From positions 62,001-126,000 of the forward strand of contig NZ_JAJCXB010000017.1 of NCBI RefSeq assembly GCF_020564935.1: a DNA stretch of 64,000 bases. Direction: 5' to 3'. Position numbers and translations under genes: made by a program. This stretch comes from Streptomyces pinistramenti (lineage in GTDB: Bacteria > Actinomycetota > Actinomycetes > Streptomycetales > Streptomycetaceae). The notes under the pieces were generated by a model. It was not told the origin of the DNA. It was given only the letters and a program-made list of their open reading frames with translations, and made no database searches. Position 1 is the first letter of the stretch. Each line of letters starts with the position of its first letter. This document shows, in pieces, positions 1 through 9,215 of the stretch.

Positions 1-866
1 GTCGTGGGAAATGGGAGGGGTGGTGCACAGCGGGGAAATGACACACCGCAGGCCGGAAAACCCGGCACATTCCGGCGAACTCCCCTGTGCTGCATGCCCT
101 TTGAACAGGCGTTCGCCACCGTAGATCTGGCGGATTCCGGCTGTCAACAGTCACCGGAGGATTAACGGAGTGCTTACTTCGCGCAAATTGAATGCCGCCC
201 GCCCATATGCCTGCATCCGCTCGTGGCGATGAGTGGGTAAACGCCGGACCCACACACATTGCACAAAAGAAGTGACGTAGATCTTGATGATCGCAGGGGC
301 GCATCGTTGCGCATCAGGGCACGTCGGGGGTGTGTGGGACGGCGGCTCGGCGCCCGTACGGGAGGCCGGACGCCGGGCGCTCCACGCCACCGGAACGGCG
401 GCCTGACCCGCCACGGAGGGACGGGGTTTTCGATCCCGGCGGACCGTCCCGGGAAGCTCTTCAGGCGCCGCACTCGCGAATTCCGACCCATCACTAAAGG
501 GGCTGATTGCCTCGCGGATTTCCGGCGGTGGATGTCCCATAAACCTGACGCTGGATGTCCCCGTAATGAGGCCGACGAGGGGACGGCGGGAAGCCGCGGG
601 AGGGCGGACGTCCCGATACCGGGCCGGTGCGTGGATTCCTGGCAAGCGCCGGTCGCGGGAATCGGCCACGGCGCGAGCGTCGGCCGTCCGGGCGGGCAGG
701 CCGTCCGCCGTGCCGCCCGAGCGGGCCGCCGTACCGGCACCCGCCGGTACGGTCGTGGGCCCGGCGAAACCCCTATCTGTCCATCTGGCCAGTCGCTAAG
801 ATATGGGCCTGAATCAGCGTCAACTCTTGGCATCTGGGCCAGAGTTCGACGATCGGGGGACAACTG
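1..866. other. Long non-coding stretch upstream of the first operon
   Basis: I see no convincing gene here. The long frames that cross it on both strands have the Arg/Pro/Gly-rich composition of GC-rich shadow frames. A possible 20-codon ORF (GTG at 170, stop at 230-232) sits 9 bases after a GGAGG, but nothing supports it as a real gene. The last 70 bases probably hold the promoter of the operon starting at 867; TAAGAT at about 796 could be a -10 element, without a clear -35. Confidence 0.5.
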
Positions 867-2471
867 GTGTCCGAATCAGCCATGCCGTACGCCCGCAGTG
901 AAGCCACCCGGCTGCTCTGCGCGGGCGTCTATCTCGACCACACCTTCCGCAGCTCCGTGATCGAACAGCTCGTGCAGCACGAGGAGCGGCCGATCGCGCC
1001 ATCGGTGGGCGTGGACGCGGTACCGGTCCTCGCGCACGCGCTGCGCGCCCGGAAGCTCGAACTGCCCACCGCCCTCCTGCTGCTGTGCGTCTGGGCGGGC
1101 TTCTTCGTCGCCGACTACGCGTTCGGCGTCCCGGTGTCGGGCATGCCCATGGCGTGGCCGCTCGGGTACGGCGCGCTGTGCCTCGTGATGTGGAGCGTGC
1201 GGGCGGGCACCGGCCACGGCACCGCCGTCTACACCGTCGACCGGACCACGCTGCGCGCGGCGGTACCGGGGCAGCGGGGCCGGATCCTGGCACTGGCGCC
1301 GATCGGCTCCCGGTTGCTGGTGGTGGCGTACTGGGCGTTCGCCGTCTCGGGCTTCGTCTTCGGGTCGGCGGCCAACTGGCCCGCCGTCCTCTTCCCGCTG
1401 CTGATCGCGCTGACGGTCTGGCTGCACCGCACCCGCATCTCGGGGGTGCTGCGCAGCGAGCTGGGCCGCGAGGAGTTCGCCGCGCTGCCGCGCGCCGAGC
1501 TGCCCGTGCACGAGCGCTACCTGCGGATCGGCGCGGCCGTGGAACGCGAGCAGCACGCCGGGCTCACCATCTACGACCCCTTCCGGCCGTTCATCGGCGT
1601 GGGCTCACCGTACGAACCCTGGTCGTTCGCCCTGGAGTTGAAGCGCAGGAAGTCCGCGGATCCGGGCCTGGCGCCGCTCACCAGCGCCCAGGTCATCGAG
1701 CTGATCAGGCCGCGGCTTGAGGCGCTGCGGGATGCCGCGGCGGCCACCAGCCTCGACCGGCTCAAGGACATGGAGATCAAGGAGTTCGTGTACCTGCCCG
1801 CGGGGGTGGCGCGGGCCGATGTGCCCTACGACGTGGAGACCGTGCAGCAGCACCTGGACGAGGCGGTCGACGAGGGCGGCGAGGCGCGGCGGCACTTCCT
1901 GCGGATCAGGGTCGGCGCGGACGAACAGGTCGTGGTGTCGGTGCTGGTGCGCGTCCACACCCAGGGCGGGATGCTCGTCCTGGAGGTCGTGCCGCACGTA
2001 CTCAACCCGGTGCGGCCCGAGTACCGGGCGGTCGACGTGATCAGCGAGCACAGCACGGAGAACGTGGTCCGCGACGGTGTGCGGGCCCTGCTGAGCGCCC
2101 CGACCGCCAGCTTCGCCGCCGCGGTCTCCGCCGGGCGGACCCTGGTATCGGCATTCATGATCTGGCTGGTCGAGCCGGAGCACGCGCTGCCCGACGGGCC
2201 GGTGTCGTCGGTGCGGGAGCTGGGCAGCACGCAGGACATCTCGCTCTTCCAGGAGATGGACATCAGCCGGTACGTGAAGACGATCCAGGACCGGATCGCC
2301 AGCGGCGTGGGCGACGCGCTCAGCAGCAAGGGCTACGAGACCGAACGCTTCAACCAGCAGGTGGTCCAGGTCAGCGAAGGCAGCGTCTTCATCGGCACGA
2401 TGAGCGGCGGCGCGGTGGCCGCAGGCGCCGGCGCGAAGGCCCGGCACGGCGCGGGAGGCGAGAACGCGTGA
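867..2471 (+). CDS. Membrane protein of unknown function with a C-terminal Gly/Ala motif
   Basis: A 534-residue protein that I do not recognise as a named family. The GTG start is preceded by GGGGGA. Three or four hydrophobic segments lie between about residues 70 and 190, followed by a soluble region of about 330 residues. The last 30 residues carry the motif IGTMSGGAVAAGAGAKA. The same motif occurs twice in the protein encoded by the next gene, whose start overlaps this stop by 4 bases, so the two are translated together and probably interact. A short motif shared between neighbouring genes, at a protein end, is the layout of bacterial amyloid-signalling motifs; that is inference, not homology. 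Confidence 0.8.
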   Translation: MSESAMPYARSEATRLLCAGVYLDHTFRSSVIEQLVQHEERPIAPSVGVDAVPVLAHALRARKLELPTALLLLCVWAGFFVADYAFGVPVSGMPMAWPLGYGALCLVMWSVRAGTGHGTAVYTVDRTTLRAAVPGQRGRILALAPIGSRLLVVAYWAFAVSGFVFGSAANWPAVLFPLLIALTVWLHRTRISGVLRSELGREEFAALPRAELPVHERYLRIGAAVEREQHAGLTIYDPFRPFIGVGSPYEPWSFALELKRRKSADPGLAPLTSAQVIELIRPRLEALRDAAAATSLDRLKDMEIKEFVYLPAGVARADVPYDVETVQQHLDEAVDEGGEARRHFLRIRVGADEQVVVSVLVRVHTQGGMLVLEVVPHVLNPVRPEYRAVDVISEHSTENVVRDGVRALLSAPTASFAAAVSAGRTLVSAFMIWLVEPEHALPDGPVSSVRELGSTQDISLFQEMDISRYVKTIQDRIASGVGDALSSKGYETERFNQQVVQVSEGSVFIGTMSGGAVAAGAGAKARHGAGGENA

Positions 2472-3031
2472 CGATCGAACGGAACGAGCCGGACAGCAGG
2501 GACGACGGCGAGCGGACGACGGCCCCGGTGCCCGCACCGGCGGACGAAGGCGGCATCTCCATCGGCCTGATGACGGGCGGAGCCGTCGCCCGCGGCGCAC
2601 GGGCGCGGGCCGAGGACCGTTCCGAGCACACGGGAGCAGCAGGACCCGCGGGCCCGGTCCCGGTGCCCGCGACGCCGCCACGGGCCGGCGTCGCCATCGG
2701 GGCGATGACGGGCGGCGCGGTGGCCGCGGGCGCGGAGGCGCACGCGCTGGACGCGTCCCGCCGGCTGGTCACCGTCTCCCCCGAACTGGTGCGGGCGCTC
2801 GCGGCACTGCGCGCCGAGCTGCCGCAGGCGGTCGACGGTTCCGCCGACGACGGCATCGGCGAGATCGCGGATCAACTCGCCCTGGTGGAAAGCGGGATGG
2901 CGCAGACGCAGCAGGCCGAGCGGGGCCGTCTTCAGCGGCTGCTGGCGCTGTTGACCAGCGGCAGCGCGATTGCCGGCGGGCTGGCGTCGGCGGTCGCCGT
3001 CGTCCAGGCGATCTCCGCGTTGCTGGGCTGA
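2468..3031 (+). CDS. Protein with two copies of the shared Gly/Ala motif and a hydrophobic C-terminus
   Basis: A 187-residue protein whose GTG start overlaps the upstream stop (GTGA). Two near-identical motifs, IGLMTGGAVARGARARA (about residues 31-48) and IGAMTGGAVAAGAEAHA (about 77-93), match the C-terminus of the preceding protein. Pro/Ala-rich linkers surround them. The last 25 residues form a Gly/Ala/Val-rich hydrophobic helix that could insert into the membrane. Two motifs plus a terminal hydrophobic helix resemble, in design only, a motif-triggered membrane effector. I know no named family for it. Confidence 0.8.
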   Translation: MTIERNEPDSRDDGERTTAPVPAPADEGGISIGLMTGGAVARGARARAEDRSEHTGAAGPAGPVPVPATPPRAGVAIGAMTGGAVAAGAEAHALDASRRLVTVSPELVRALAALRAELPQAVDGSADDGIGEIADQLALVESGMAQTQQAERGRLQRLLALLTSGSAIAGGLASAVAVVQAISALLG

Positions 3032-3041
3032 GGGGGCCGAG

Positions 3042-3740
3042 ATGAGCTATTGGGACACGGACCGGCAGCGGTGGGTGCGGGGCACCCCGCCCGGAGCGGC
3101 ACCCGAACGGCCCGATGGTCCGAAGGAAGCGGACCCGGCCGGGCCGGACGAGCCGGCGTCCGAGGGCGCCAAGTGGTCGCACGCCACGCTGCTGACGACC
3201 GTGGTCGCGGCGGTCCTGGCGGTGGCCGTGCTGGGCTTCGGCGGCTGGTCGCTGCTGCACCACGACGACAATCCGGGCGGGCCCTCCGGCGCCCTGCCGT
3301 CCGGCGGCTCCTTCACCTTCGACCCCGGCGCCGTACCGTCGCAGGAGGAAACGGCCACGCCCGGTGACACCTCCGGCGGCCTGGGCGACCCGTGCAGCGC
3401 GACCAACACCACGCTCTCCACCCAGTGGCAACTGGGCACCGGCACCCCCGAAACCGGCCGGAACCTGAAAGCCTGCCACTGGCAGTCGTCGTACGGCAGC
3501 TTCACTCTCATGTACTCGTCGGGAACCGTCAGCATCGGCGGGTCGCCGACCCCGATCCCGGTCACCGGCGTGCCGTCCGCCCAGGCCGTGCCCATCCCGA
3601 GCGGCAACGGCTGCCTGATCAAGTGGCCCACGTCGTTCGGGCAGATCACGCTCGGCGCCTACCAGGCGAACCGGGCACGGGACATGTGCCGCCTCGCCGC
3701 CGCCCTCGGCAGCGCGCTGGCCCCGAGCCTGCCTCGCTGA
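3042..3740 (+). CDS. Single-pass membrane protein with an extracellular Cys-containing domain
   Basis: The start is the ATG at 3042, which follows AGGGGG; a longer frame opening at 2970 overlaps the previous gene and lacks a ribosome site. The roughly 232-residue protein has a short polar N-terminus (MSYWDTDRQRW), one transmembrane segment at about 48-70 and an extracellular domain with four cysteines. The pattern C..C..W followed by C..C is loosely like DUF3558-type actinomycete lipoproteins, but there is no lipobox. It is the third gene of the operon, 10 bases after the second. Confidence 0.75.
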   Translation: MSYWDTDRQRWVRGTPPGAAPERPDGPKEADPAGPDEPASEGAKWSHATLLTTVVAAVLAVAVLGFGGWSLLHHDDNPGGPSGALPSGGSFTFDPGAVPSQEETATPGDTSGGLGDPCSATNTTLSTQWQLGTGTPETGRNLKACHWQSSYGSFTLMYSSGTVSIGGSPTPIPVTGVPSAQAVPIPSGNGCLIKWPTSFGQITLGAYQANRARDMCRLAAALGSALAPSLPR

Positions 3741-3758
3741 CCGCGGCCGGTCCGCGCG

Positions 3759-5831
3759 TCACCGGGCGCCGGGCTCCGGGGGCGTGGGGCGCCCCCGGCC
3801 GGCGCCGCCCCGCCGCGCCCAGGCGGCAAGGGCGGGCTCGCCGCGGCGGACCGAGCCCGGGGCACGGACGCTGGGGCGCGGGGGCCTGCGGGTGGAGGAA
3901 CGGAGCTGCCAGGGAACGCTGGTGACCATGACGCCGGGCGCGAACAGCAGCCTGCTCTTGAGCCAGAGGGCCGACTGGTTGTGCAGCAGGTTCTCCCACC
4001 AGTGCCCGACGACGTATTCGGGGATGAAGACGCTGATCACGTCGCGGGGGCTGGAGCGGCCGATGGAGCGGACGTATTCGACGACGGGGCGGGTGATTTC
4101 GCGGTACGGGGACGCCAGGGTCTTCAGGGGCGTGTCGAAGCCGGCCGCCTCCCATTGCGCGGTGAGGGCGTCGAGTTCACCGCGGTCGACGGCGACGGTG
4201 AGGGCTTCGATCGTGTCGGGCCGGGTGGCGCGGGCATAGGCCAGCGCCCGCAGCGTCGGCTTGTGGATCTTGGAGACGAGGACGACGGCGTGCACGCGCG
4301 AGGGCAGCACGATCTCCTTCCGCGGGTCGGCGACGGCGAGTTCGTCCGCGGTGTTGTCGTAGTGCCGGCGGATGCCGCGCATCATCAGCCACAGGACCAC
4401 GGCCGCCATCACCGCCAGATAGGCGCCCTGGAGGAACTTCGTGAGCAGCACGATGACCAGCACCAGGCCGGTGACCACGGCGCCCAGCGCGTTGATGACC
4501 CGGGCGAGTTGGTGGCGGCGGCGCACGGCCGGGTCCTGCTCGGTGTGCAGGGCGCGGTTCCAGTGCCTGACCATGCCGGTCTGGGAGAGCGTGAAAGAGG
4601 TGAAGACGCCCAGGATGTAGAGGTGGATGAGCTGGGTGACGGAGGCGTGGAAGGCCCAGAGGAGGGCGCCGGCGACCACCGACAGGGCGACGATGCCGTT
4701 GGAGAAGGCCAGCCGGTCGCCGCGGGTGTGGAGCTGGCGCGGCAGGTAGCGGTGCTGGGCGAGGATGGACGCCAGCAGGGGGAAGCCGTTGAACGCGGTG
4801 TTGGCGGCCAGGACCAGGACCAGGGCGGTGGCGGCCTGGAGGTAGAAGAAGCCGACGCTCTGGTCGCCGCCGAAGACCGCCGCCGCGAGCTGGGCGATGA
4901 CGGTGCGCTGCGGGGTGCTCGCGCAGTCGCCGCTGAAGCCCGTCAGGCGGCAGGTGTCGTCGGTGATGTGGACGTTCGCGATCAGGGCCAGCGCGGTGAT
5001 GCCGGAGAACATCACGATCGCGGTCAGGCCCATCACGCTCATCGTGGCGGCGGCGTTCTTCGACTTGGGCTTGCGGAACGCCGGGACGCCGTTGGAGATG
5101 GCCTCGACTCCGGTCAGCGCGGTGCAGCCGCTGGAGAACGCCCGCAGGCCCAGCATCAGCAGTGCGAACCCGGCGAGGTGGGCGTCACCCGGGGCGGGCT
5201 CGACGCCGTACCGGGCGGATTCCGCCACCGGTGCGTCGCCGATGATCCAGCGGAAGAGGCCCGTGGCACACATGATGAGCACCCCGGCGATGAAGAGGTA
5301 CGTGGGCGCGGCGAAAGCGCGGCCGGATTCCCGTACCCCGCGCAGATTCACCGTCGCGAGCAGCGCGACGAATACGACCGCCATCACGGTCCGGTATTCG
5401 TGGAGGGCCGGAATTGCCGAGATGACGTTGTCCACGCCCGACGCGACGGAGACCGCGACCGTCATCACGTAGTCGACGAGCAGGGACGCCGCCACGACGA
5501 GTCCCGCCGACGGGCCGAGGTTGGTCGACACCACCTCGTAGGAGCCGCCGCCCGACGGATACGCGTACACGACCTGGCGGTAGGACAGCACCACCACGGC
5601 CAGCAGCGCGACGACGGCGAGCGCCGCCCAGGTGGCCAGGTGCAGGACGGCAAGTCCTGCCAGGGTCAGCACCAGCAGGATCTCCTGCGTGGCGTAGGCG
5701 ACCGACGACAGCGGGTCGGAGGCGAAAATCGGCAGTGCGAGACGTTTGGGCAGCAGCGTCTCCTGGAGCCCTTCGCTCGGCAGCGCCCGTCCGATGAGTA
5801 ACCGCTTTACTGCATCCACGATTTTGGCCAC
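3759..5831 (-). CDS. KimA-like APC-superfamily potassium/amino-acid transporter
   Basis: A 690-residue membrane protein of the APC superfamily. The N-terminus (PKRLALPIFASDPLSSVAYA), the stretch LSYRQVVYAYPSGGGSYEVV and LLVDYVMTVAVSVASG closely follow Bacillus KimA (YdaO), a high-affinity H+-coupled K+ importer. About 12 transmembrane segments run to about residue 470, and then a soluble domain of about 200 residues follows. The final 45 residues are Arg/Pro/Gly-rich and look like read-through beyond the normal end. It converges on the 3042 operon with an 18-bp gap. No c-di-AMP (ydaO) riboswitch is recognisable in the 131 bp upstream. K+ as the substrate is inferred from family resemblance. 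Confidence 0.82.
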   Translation of the reverse strand: MAKIVDAVKRLLIGRALPSEGLQETLLPKRLALPIFASDPLSSVAYATQEILLVLTLAGLAVLHLATWAALAVVALLAVVVLSYRQVVYAYPSGGGSYEVVSTNLGPSAGLVVAASLLVDYVMTVAVSVASGVDNVISAIPALHEYRTVMAVVFVALLATVNLRGVRESGRAFAAPTYLFIAGVLIMCATGLFRWIIGDAPVAESARYGVEPAPGDAHLAGFALLMLGLRAFSSGCTALTGVEAISNGVPAFRKPKSKNAAATMSVMGLTAIVMFSGITALALIANVHITDDTCRLTGFSGDCASTPQRTVIAQLAAAVFGGDQSVGFFYLQAATALVLVLAANTAFNGFPLLASILAQHRYLPRQLHTRGDRLAFSNGIVALSVVAGALLWAFHASVTQLIHLYILGVFTSFTLSQTGMVRHWNRALHTEQDPAVRRRHQLARVINALGAVVTGLVLVIVLLTKFLQGAYLAVMAAVVLWLMMRGIRRHYDNTADELAVADPRKEIVLPSRVHAVVLVSKIHKPTLRALAYARATRPDTIEALTVAVDRGELDALTAQWEAAGFDTPLKTLASPYREITRPVVEYVRSIGRSSPRDVISVFIPEYVVGHWWENLLHNQSALWLKSRLLFAPGVMVTSVPWQLRSSTRRPPRPSVRAPGSVRRGEPALAAWARRGGAGRGRPTPPEPGAR

Positions 5832-5962
5832 GCCGGCGAGCGTAAAGCCACGGCACCGCCCGAATCGGCTCCGGCGCGGCCGGCCCGCCCTTTACCGTCC
5901 GCATTTCCACCCTGCGTCACGCCGCCCGCCCCTGCGGATATCGCGGTGCGGCCCGGCGCCCG

Positions 5963-7261
5963 TCATCCGATGGCGAAGTACCGCAGCCAGAGGTAGCCGG
6001 CGGACAGCACGACGGTGACCGCGGTGACGACGAGGCCGTACTTGGTGAACTGCCAGAAGCCGATGGGGTGGCGGTTGCGTTCGGCTATGCCGAGGACGAC
6101 GACGTTGGCGGATGCGCCGATCGCGGTGGCGTTGCCGCCGAGGTCCGCGCCCAGGGCCAGCGCCCACCACAGGACGTGACCGGCGCCGCCGCCCATGTGG
6201 TGGACCAGGTCCTGGGTGATGGGGGCCATGGTCGCGACGTAGGGAATGTTGTCGACGACGCCGGACAGCACGGCGGACGCGCCGAGCAGGACCATCGAGC
6301 CGCCGGCTTCATTGCTGCCGATGGCGCCGGCGAGTGCCGTGGAGACCTGGCTGATGACGCCGGTGTCGATGAGGCCGCCGATCATGATGAACAGCCCGGC
6401 GAAGAAGGCGAGCGTGGGCCACTCGACCTCTTTCAGCACGTCGCCGGTCTCCACGGACGAGACGGCGACGAGCAGACCGGCGCCGAGGAGCGCGACGATG
6501 CTCGGCTCCATGTGCAGCACGGGATGCAGGACGAAACCGGCCACGACCAGCAGGAGCACGACCAGGCCCTGGACGAGCAGCCGGCGGTCTTTGAGGACCT
6601 CGCGCTCGTCCAGCTCCATGATCTCGGCGGCGCGTTCCCCGTCGTAGACGAACGTCTTGCGGAAGAGGAAGCGGCACAGGCCGATCAGGACGGCTGTCAG
6701 GACCGCGCTCAGAGGGGCCAGGTGGACGAGGAAGTCGTTGAAGGTCAGGCCGCCGCGGCTGGCGATGATGATGTTGGGCGGGTCGCCGACGAGGGTGGCG
6801 GTGCCGCCGATGTTCGACGCCAGCACCTCGGCGATCAGGAACGGCGCGACGGGCAGCGCGAGCCGCTCGCACACGAGCAGGGTGACGGGGGCGACGAGCA
6901 GCACGGTGGTGACGTTGTCCAGCAGCGCCGAGGCCACCGCCGTGATCACTATCAGCATGACCAGCACCCGGAACGGCCGGGCTCTGGCCCTCTTGACGGC
7001 CCAGATCGCGAGGTATTCGAAGATGCCGGTCTTCTTCAGTACGCCGACGATCACCATCATGCCCGTCAGCAGGAAGATGACGTTCCAGTCGATACCGCTG
7101 TCCTCGGAGTAGAACGCGGAGACATCGTCGGTCGCCCCGATCGCGAGCATCAGGCCCGCGCCGCCGAGCGCGGCGGCGACCCGGTGCACCTTCTCGCTGA
7201 TGATCAGGGCGTAGGTGCCGGTGAAGACGGCTATCGCCGCCCAGCTCTGCCAGTCGTTCAT
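5963..7261 (-). CDS. ArsB/SLC13-type ion transporter
   Basis: A 432-residue inner-membrane protein with about 11 hydrophobic segments. It belongs to the ion-transporter superfamily that contains ArsB, the P protein and citrate/Na+ transporters. Family features are the repeated motifs LASNIGGTATLVGDPPNIII (about residues 147-166) and LGADLGGNATAIGASANVVV near the C-terminus, one in each half. Its ATG overlaps the stop of the CBS-domain gene upstream (ATGA), so the two are translationally coupled. The transported ion cannot be deduced; arsenite is unlikely without ars neighbours. Confidence 0.85.
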   Translation of the reverse strand: MNDWQSWAAIAVFTGTYALIISEKVHRVAAALGGAGLMLAIGATDDVSAFYSEDSGIDWNVIFLLTGMMVIVGVLKKTGIFEYLAIWAVKRARARPFRVLVMLIVITAVASALLDNVTTVLLVAPVTLLVCERLALPVAPFLIAEVLASNIGGTATLVGDPPNIIIASRGGLTFNDFLVHLAPLSAVLTAVLIGLCRFLFRKTFVYDGERAAEIMELDEREVLKDRRLLVQGLVVLLLVVAGFVLHPVLHMEPSIVALLGAGLLVAVSSVETGDVLKEVEWPTLAFFAGLFIMIGGLIDTGVISQVSTALAGAIGSNEAGGSMVLLGASAVLSGVVDNIPYVATMAPITQDLVHHMGGGAGHVLWWALALGADLGGNATAIGASANVVVLGIAERNRHPIGFWQFTKYGLVVTAVTVVLSAGYLWLRYFAIG

Positions 7262-7722
7262 GTCTCTCCGAGAAGTCGGTTCACAAGGTGCGAGGCGGTG
7301 ATCACCCCGATCAGGCGGGTGCGCCGTCCGCGCTCGTCCGTCTCCACCACCGCCACCAGGGGGCTGCGGACCTGTGCCATGAGCGCGGCCACTTCGAGTG
7401 CCGTGTCGTCGGGGTCCGCGACCGGCAGCGGGAGTGCCTTGGCGGGCAGGCAGTCGCCGACGCGGCGGCCGGCCAGCGCCCAGCCCAGGCGGTCCGCGTG
7501 CTTCTCGTCGATGAGGGCGGCCAGCGCCGGGTCCTCGATGACGTAGTCGGGCACCAGCGTCTTGACCATCTGCGAGGCGGGCAGGATCGCGGCCGGCACG
7601 CCGCCGGCGTCGACCACCAGCAGGGCGGGCAGCTGCTGTCCGGCCATCAGCCGGGCGGCGTCGAGTGCGTCGCTGTCGATGCCGACGGACGGGTAGTCGA
7701 CCGCGAGGTCACGTGCGCGCAT
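7258..7722 (-). CDS. CBS-domain protein, probable regulator of the coupled transporter
   Basis: A 154-residue soluble protein made of a CBS pair (one repeat near the N-terminus, the second ending LIGVITASHLVNRLL). The ATG at 7722 was chosen because AAGGAG lies 5 bases before it; a longer frame to 7917 adds only low-complexity residues. CBS pairs bind adenine nucleotides such as AMP, ATP or c-di-AMP and gate transporters. The 4-bp overlap with the ArsB/SLC13-type transporter strongly suggests it regulates that protein, although the ligand is unknown. Confidence 0.85.
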   Translation of the reverse strand: MRARDLAVDYPSVGIDSDALDAARLMAGQQLPALLVVDAGGVPAAILPASQMVKTLVPDYVIEDPALAALIDEKHADRLGWALAGRRVGDCLPAKALPLPVADPDDTALEVAALMAQVRSPLVAVVETDERGRRTRLIGVITASHLVNRLLGET

Positions 7723-8010
7723 GGTGGCTCCTTCGGATTCCGGAATGTCCTGCGCCTCATCGTCATCCGCCACAGGGGCGCCGACGGGGTCATTGACGCG
7801 GAACATACGGGCCACCGGAGCAGGGCTTCGCGGCGTACAAGGGGGGAGCGGGGCACCGCGGTGTGTGCGGGTCATGGCAGTTTCGCCCCTCGGTCGGTGA
7901 AGAGAGTTCTCCCTCATTCGCCGACCAGGCTTCCCGGCACTCCACCGGCGAACTTACACGACCCCTACGGGTTGTTGACAGGATCCTGACGGCCCCACGG
8001 GTGCGCGGAA

Positions 8011-8051
8011 CGCGTCCGGCGCCGGACGCGGGGGGGGGGGGGGGGGGGGGG
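8011..8051. repeat. 20-bp perfect palindrome followed by a run of 22 G
   Basis: Positions 8011-8030 form a perfect palindrome with arms CGCGTCCGGC and GCCGGACGCG. Its last G opens an uninterrupted run of 22 G (8030-8051). It lies 36 bp beyond the stop of the chitinase gene in the otherwise featureless 365-bp gap between the CBS and chitinase genes. For the chitinase transcript it would read as a C-tract followed by a hairpin and could act as a terminator. Homopolymers this long are unusual even in GC-rich genomes, and the length may be wrong or variable. Confidence 0.85.
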
Positions 8052-8087
8052 TGACGGGGAGGCCGTGACGGGTGCGCAGGTGCGGTT

Positions 8088-9152
8088 TCAGGAGGTGCGG
8101 CCCGTGGCCGCGCCGCCGCCGGTGAAGGGCGCGAAGAGGTGGGTGAAGTCCCAGGTGTTCTGCTGGATGCCGGAGCAGTTGTCCGCCGCGGCGCCTCCGG
8201 GGCAGCTGCCGTTGTCCCGCTGGAGTGCCCAGAACGAGAGGGTGTTGATGCCCTTGGACACCGCCCAGTCGTAGACCGTCGTGGCGTTGGCCGGGGTGAA
8301 GGTCTCGGCGGGCCCGAAGTCGTCGACACCGGGCATCTCCGTGACGCCGACCATGCCCCACAGCTGAGCGGGGGTCTTGTCCGGGTAGAGCGAGGCGAGT
8401 TGGTCGTGCAGGCCCTGGGCCGCGGTCTTGGTGTCGGCGGCCATGTCGTGGCTTGCGTTGTCGTAGTAGTCGAACGTCATGAGGTTCACGACGTCCACCC
8501 GGGCGCCGTTGCTCACCGCGTTCTGCAGCAGCTCGACGCCGTTGTCGGCCGGGCCCTGGGTGGTCGACGGCAGCGTGTAGGAGATCTCGACCGTGCGCCC
8601 GTTGGCCGCCGCCCAGTCCTGGACCTGCTTGACGGCCTTGTTGCGCCGGTCGATGCCGGCCGAGTTGTCCAGCGAGTCGGCCTCGATGTCCATGTCGAGC
8701 CGCGAGACGTCGTACGTCGTGATGACCTTCTCGTACGCGGCGGCGATCTTGCCGACGTCGGTACAGCTGTCGGCGATCTCGGTGCCGGTGGTGTCGGCGG
8801 TGTAGCCGCCGAAGGAGGGGATGACGTCGCCGCCGTTCTTCTGGATGGTCGTGATGTCCGCGCCGAACGAGGCCGGGTCGATCGGCAGGCCGTCGTCGCC
8901 GTTCCAGTACGGCGTGCAGGAGCCCTGCCCGGTGGTCTGGAGGAACGCCATCGTCAGGTGCTTCGCGCCGGAGTCGGCGGCCAGCTTGGCCGGGCTCTCG
9001 CCGGTCCACGACTCGAAGTAGGGGGCGAAGACGCGGTGCGGGAGGGGCGTCGCCGCCTGGGCGGGGCCGCCGCCCAGCACGGTCAGGCCCGCCGCGGTCA
9101 CGGCGGCGACGGTGGCGACAAGGGCCGTTCGGAGCGTGCGCAGCTGTCTCAT
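8088..9152 (-). CDS. Secreted GH18 chitinase-like glycoside hydrolase
   Basis: A 354-residue exported protein. A Sec signal peptide (RTLRTALVATVAAV, cleavage expected after AQA at about residue 33) precedes a single GH18 barrel. The catalytic stretch reads SRLDMDIE, giving the D-x-D-x-E core with Glu157 as the likely acid; the usual leading DG is SR here. SFGGY (about 113-117) is the conserved strand-3 motif and MTFDYYDN the Tyr-bearing strand. No carbohydrate-binding domain is attached. The start at 9152 is set by the signal peptide; the ribosome site is weak. TGGTC-type direct repeats upstream fit chitin-regulated control. Confidence 0.88.
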   Translation of the reverse strand: MRQLRTLRTALVATVAAVTAAGLTVLGGGPAQAATPLPHRVFAPYFESWTGESPAKLAADSGAKHLTMAFLQTTGQGSCTPYWNGDDGLPIDPASFGADITTIQKNGGDVIPSFGGYTADTTGTEIADSCTDVGKIAAAYEKVITTYDVSRLDMDIEADSLDNSAGIDRRNKAVKQVQDWAAANGRTVEISYTLPSTTQGPADNGVELLQNAVSNGARVDVVNLMTFDYYDNASHDMAADTKTAAQGLHDQLASLYPDKTPAQLWGMVGVTEMPGVDDFGPAETFTPANATTVYDWAVSKGINTLSFWALQRDNGSCPGGAAADNCSGIQQNTWDFTHLFAPFTGGGAATGRTS

Positions 9153-9215
9153 GTCCGTCCAAGGTGTGAGGAGGTGGACCGCCAATTCCCCCCGTACGCA
9201 GCGGCATTGGGTACC

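Noticed and set aside
151..863. Overlapping long frames on both strands upstream of the first operon
   Set aside because: Arg/Pro/Gly-rich composition, no ribosome sites, no recognisable motifs; typical antisense and shadow frames of GC-rich DNA.
3981..5801. 606-codon frame opposite the KimA-like gene
   Set aside because: Gly/Asp/Arg-rich antisense frame; the opposite strand encodes a clear transporter.
5832..5962. c-di-AMP riboswitch upstream of the KimA-like gene
   Set aside because: The 131-bp gap has no recognisable riboswitch core.
8030..8051. Phase-variable switch controlling the CBS or chitinase coding frame
   Set aside because: The G-tract is outside both coding regions and outside the likely promoters, so no on/off switching of a reading frame is possible.
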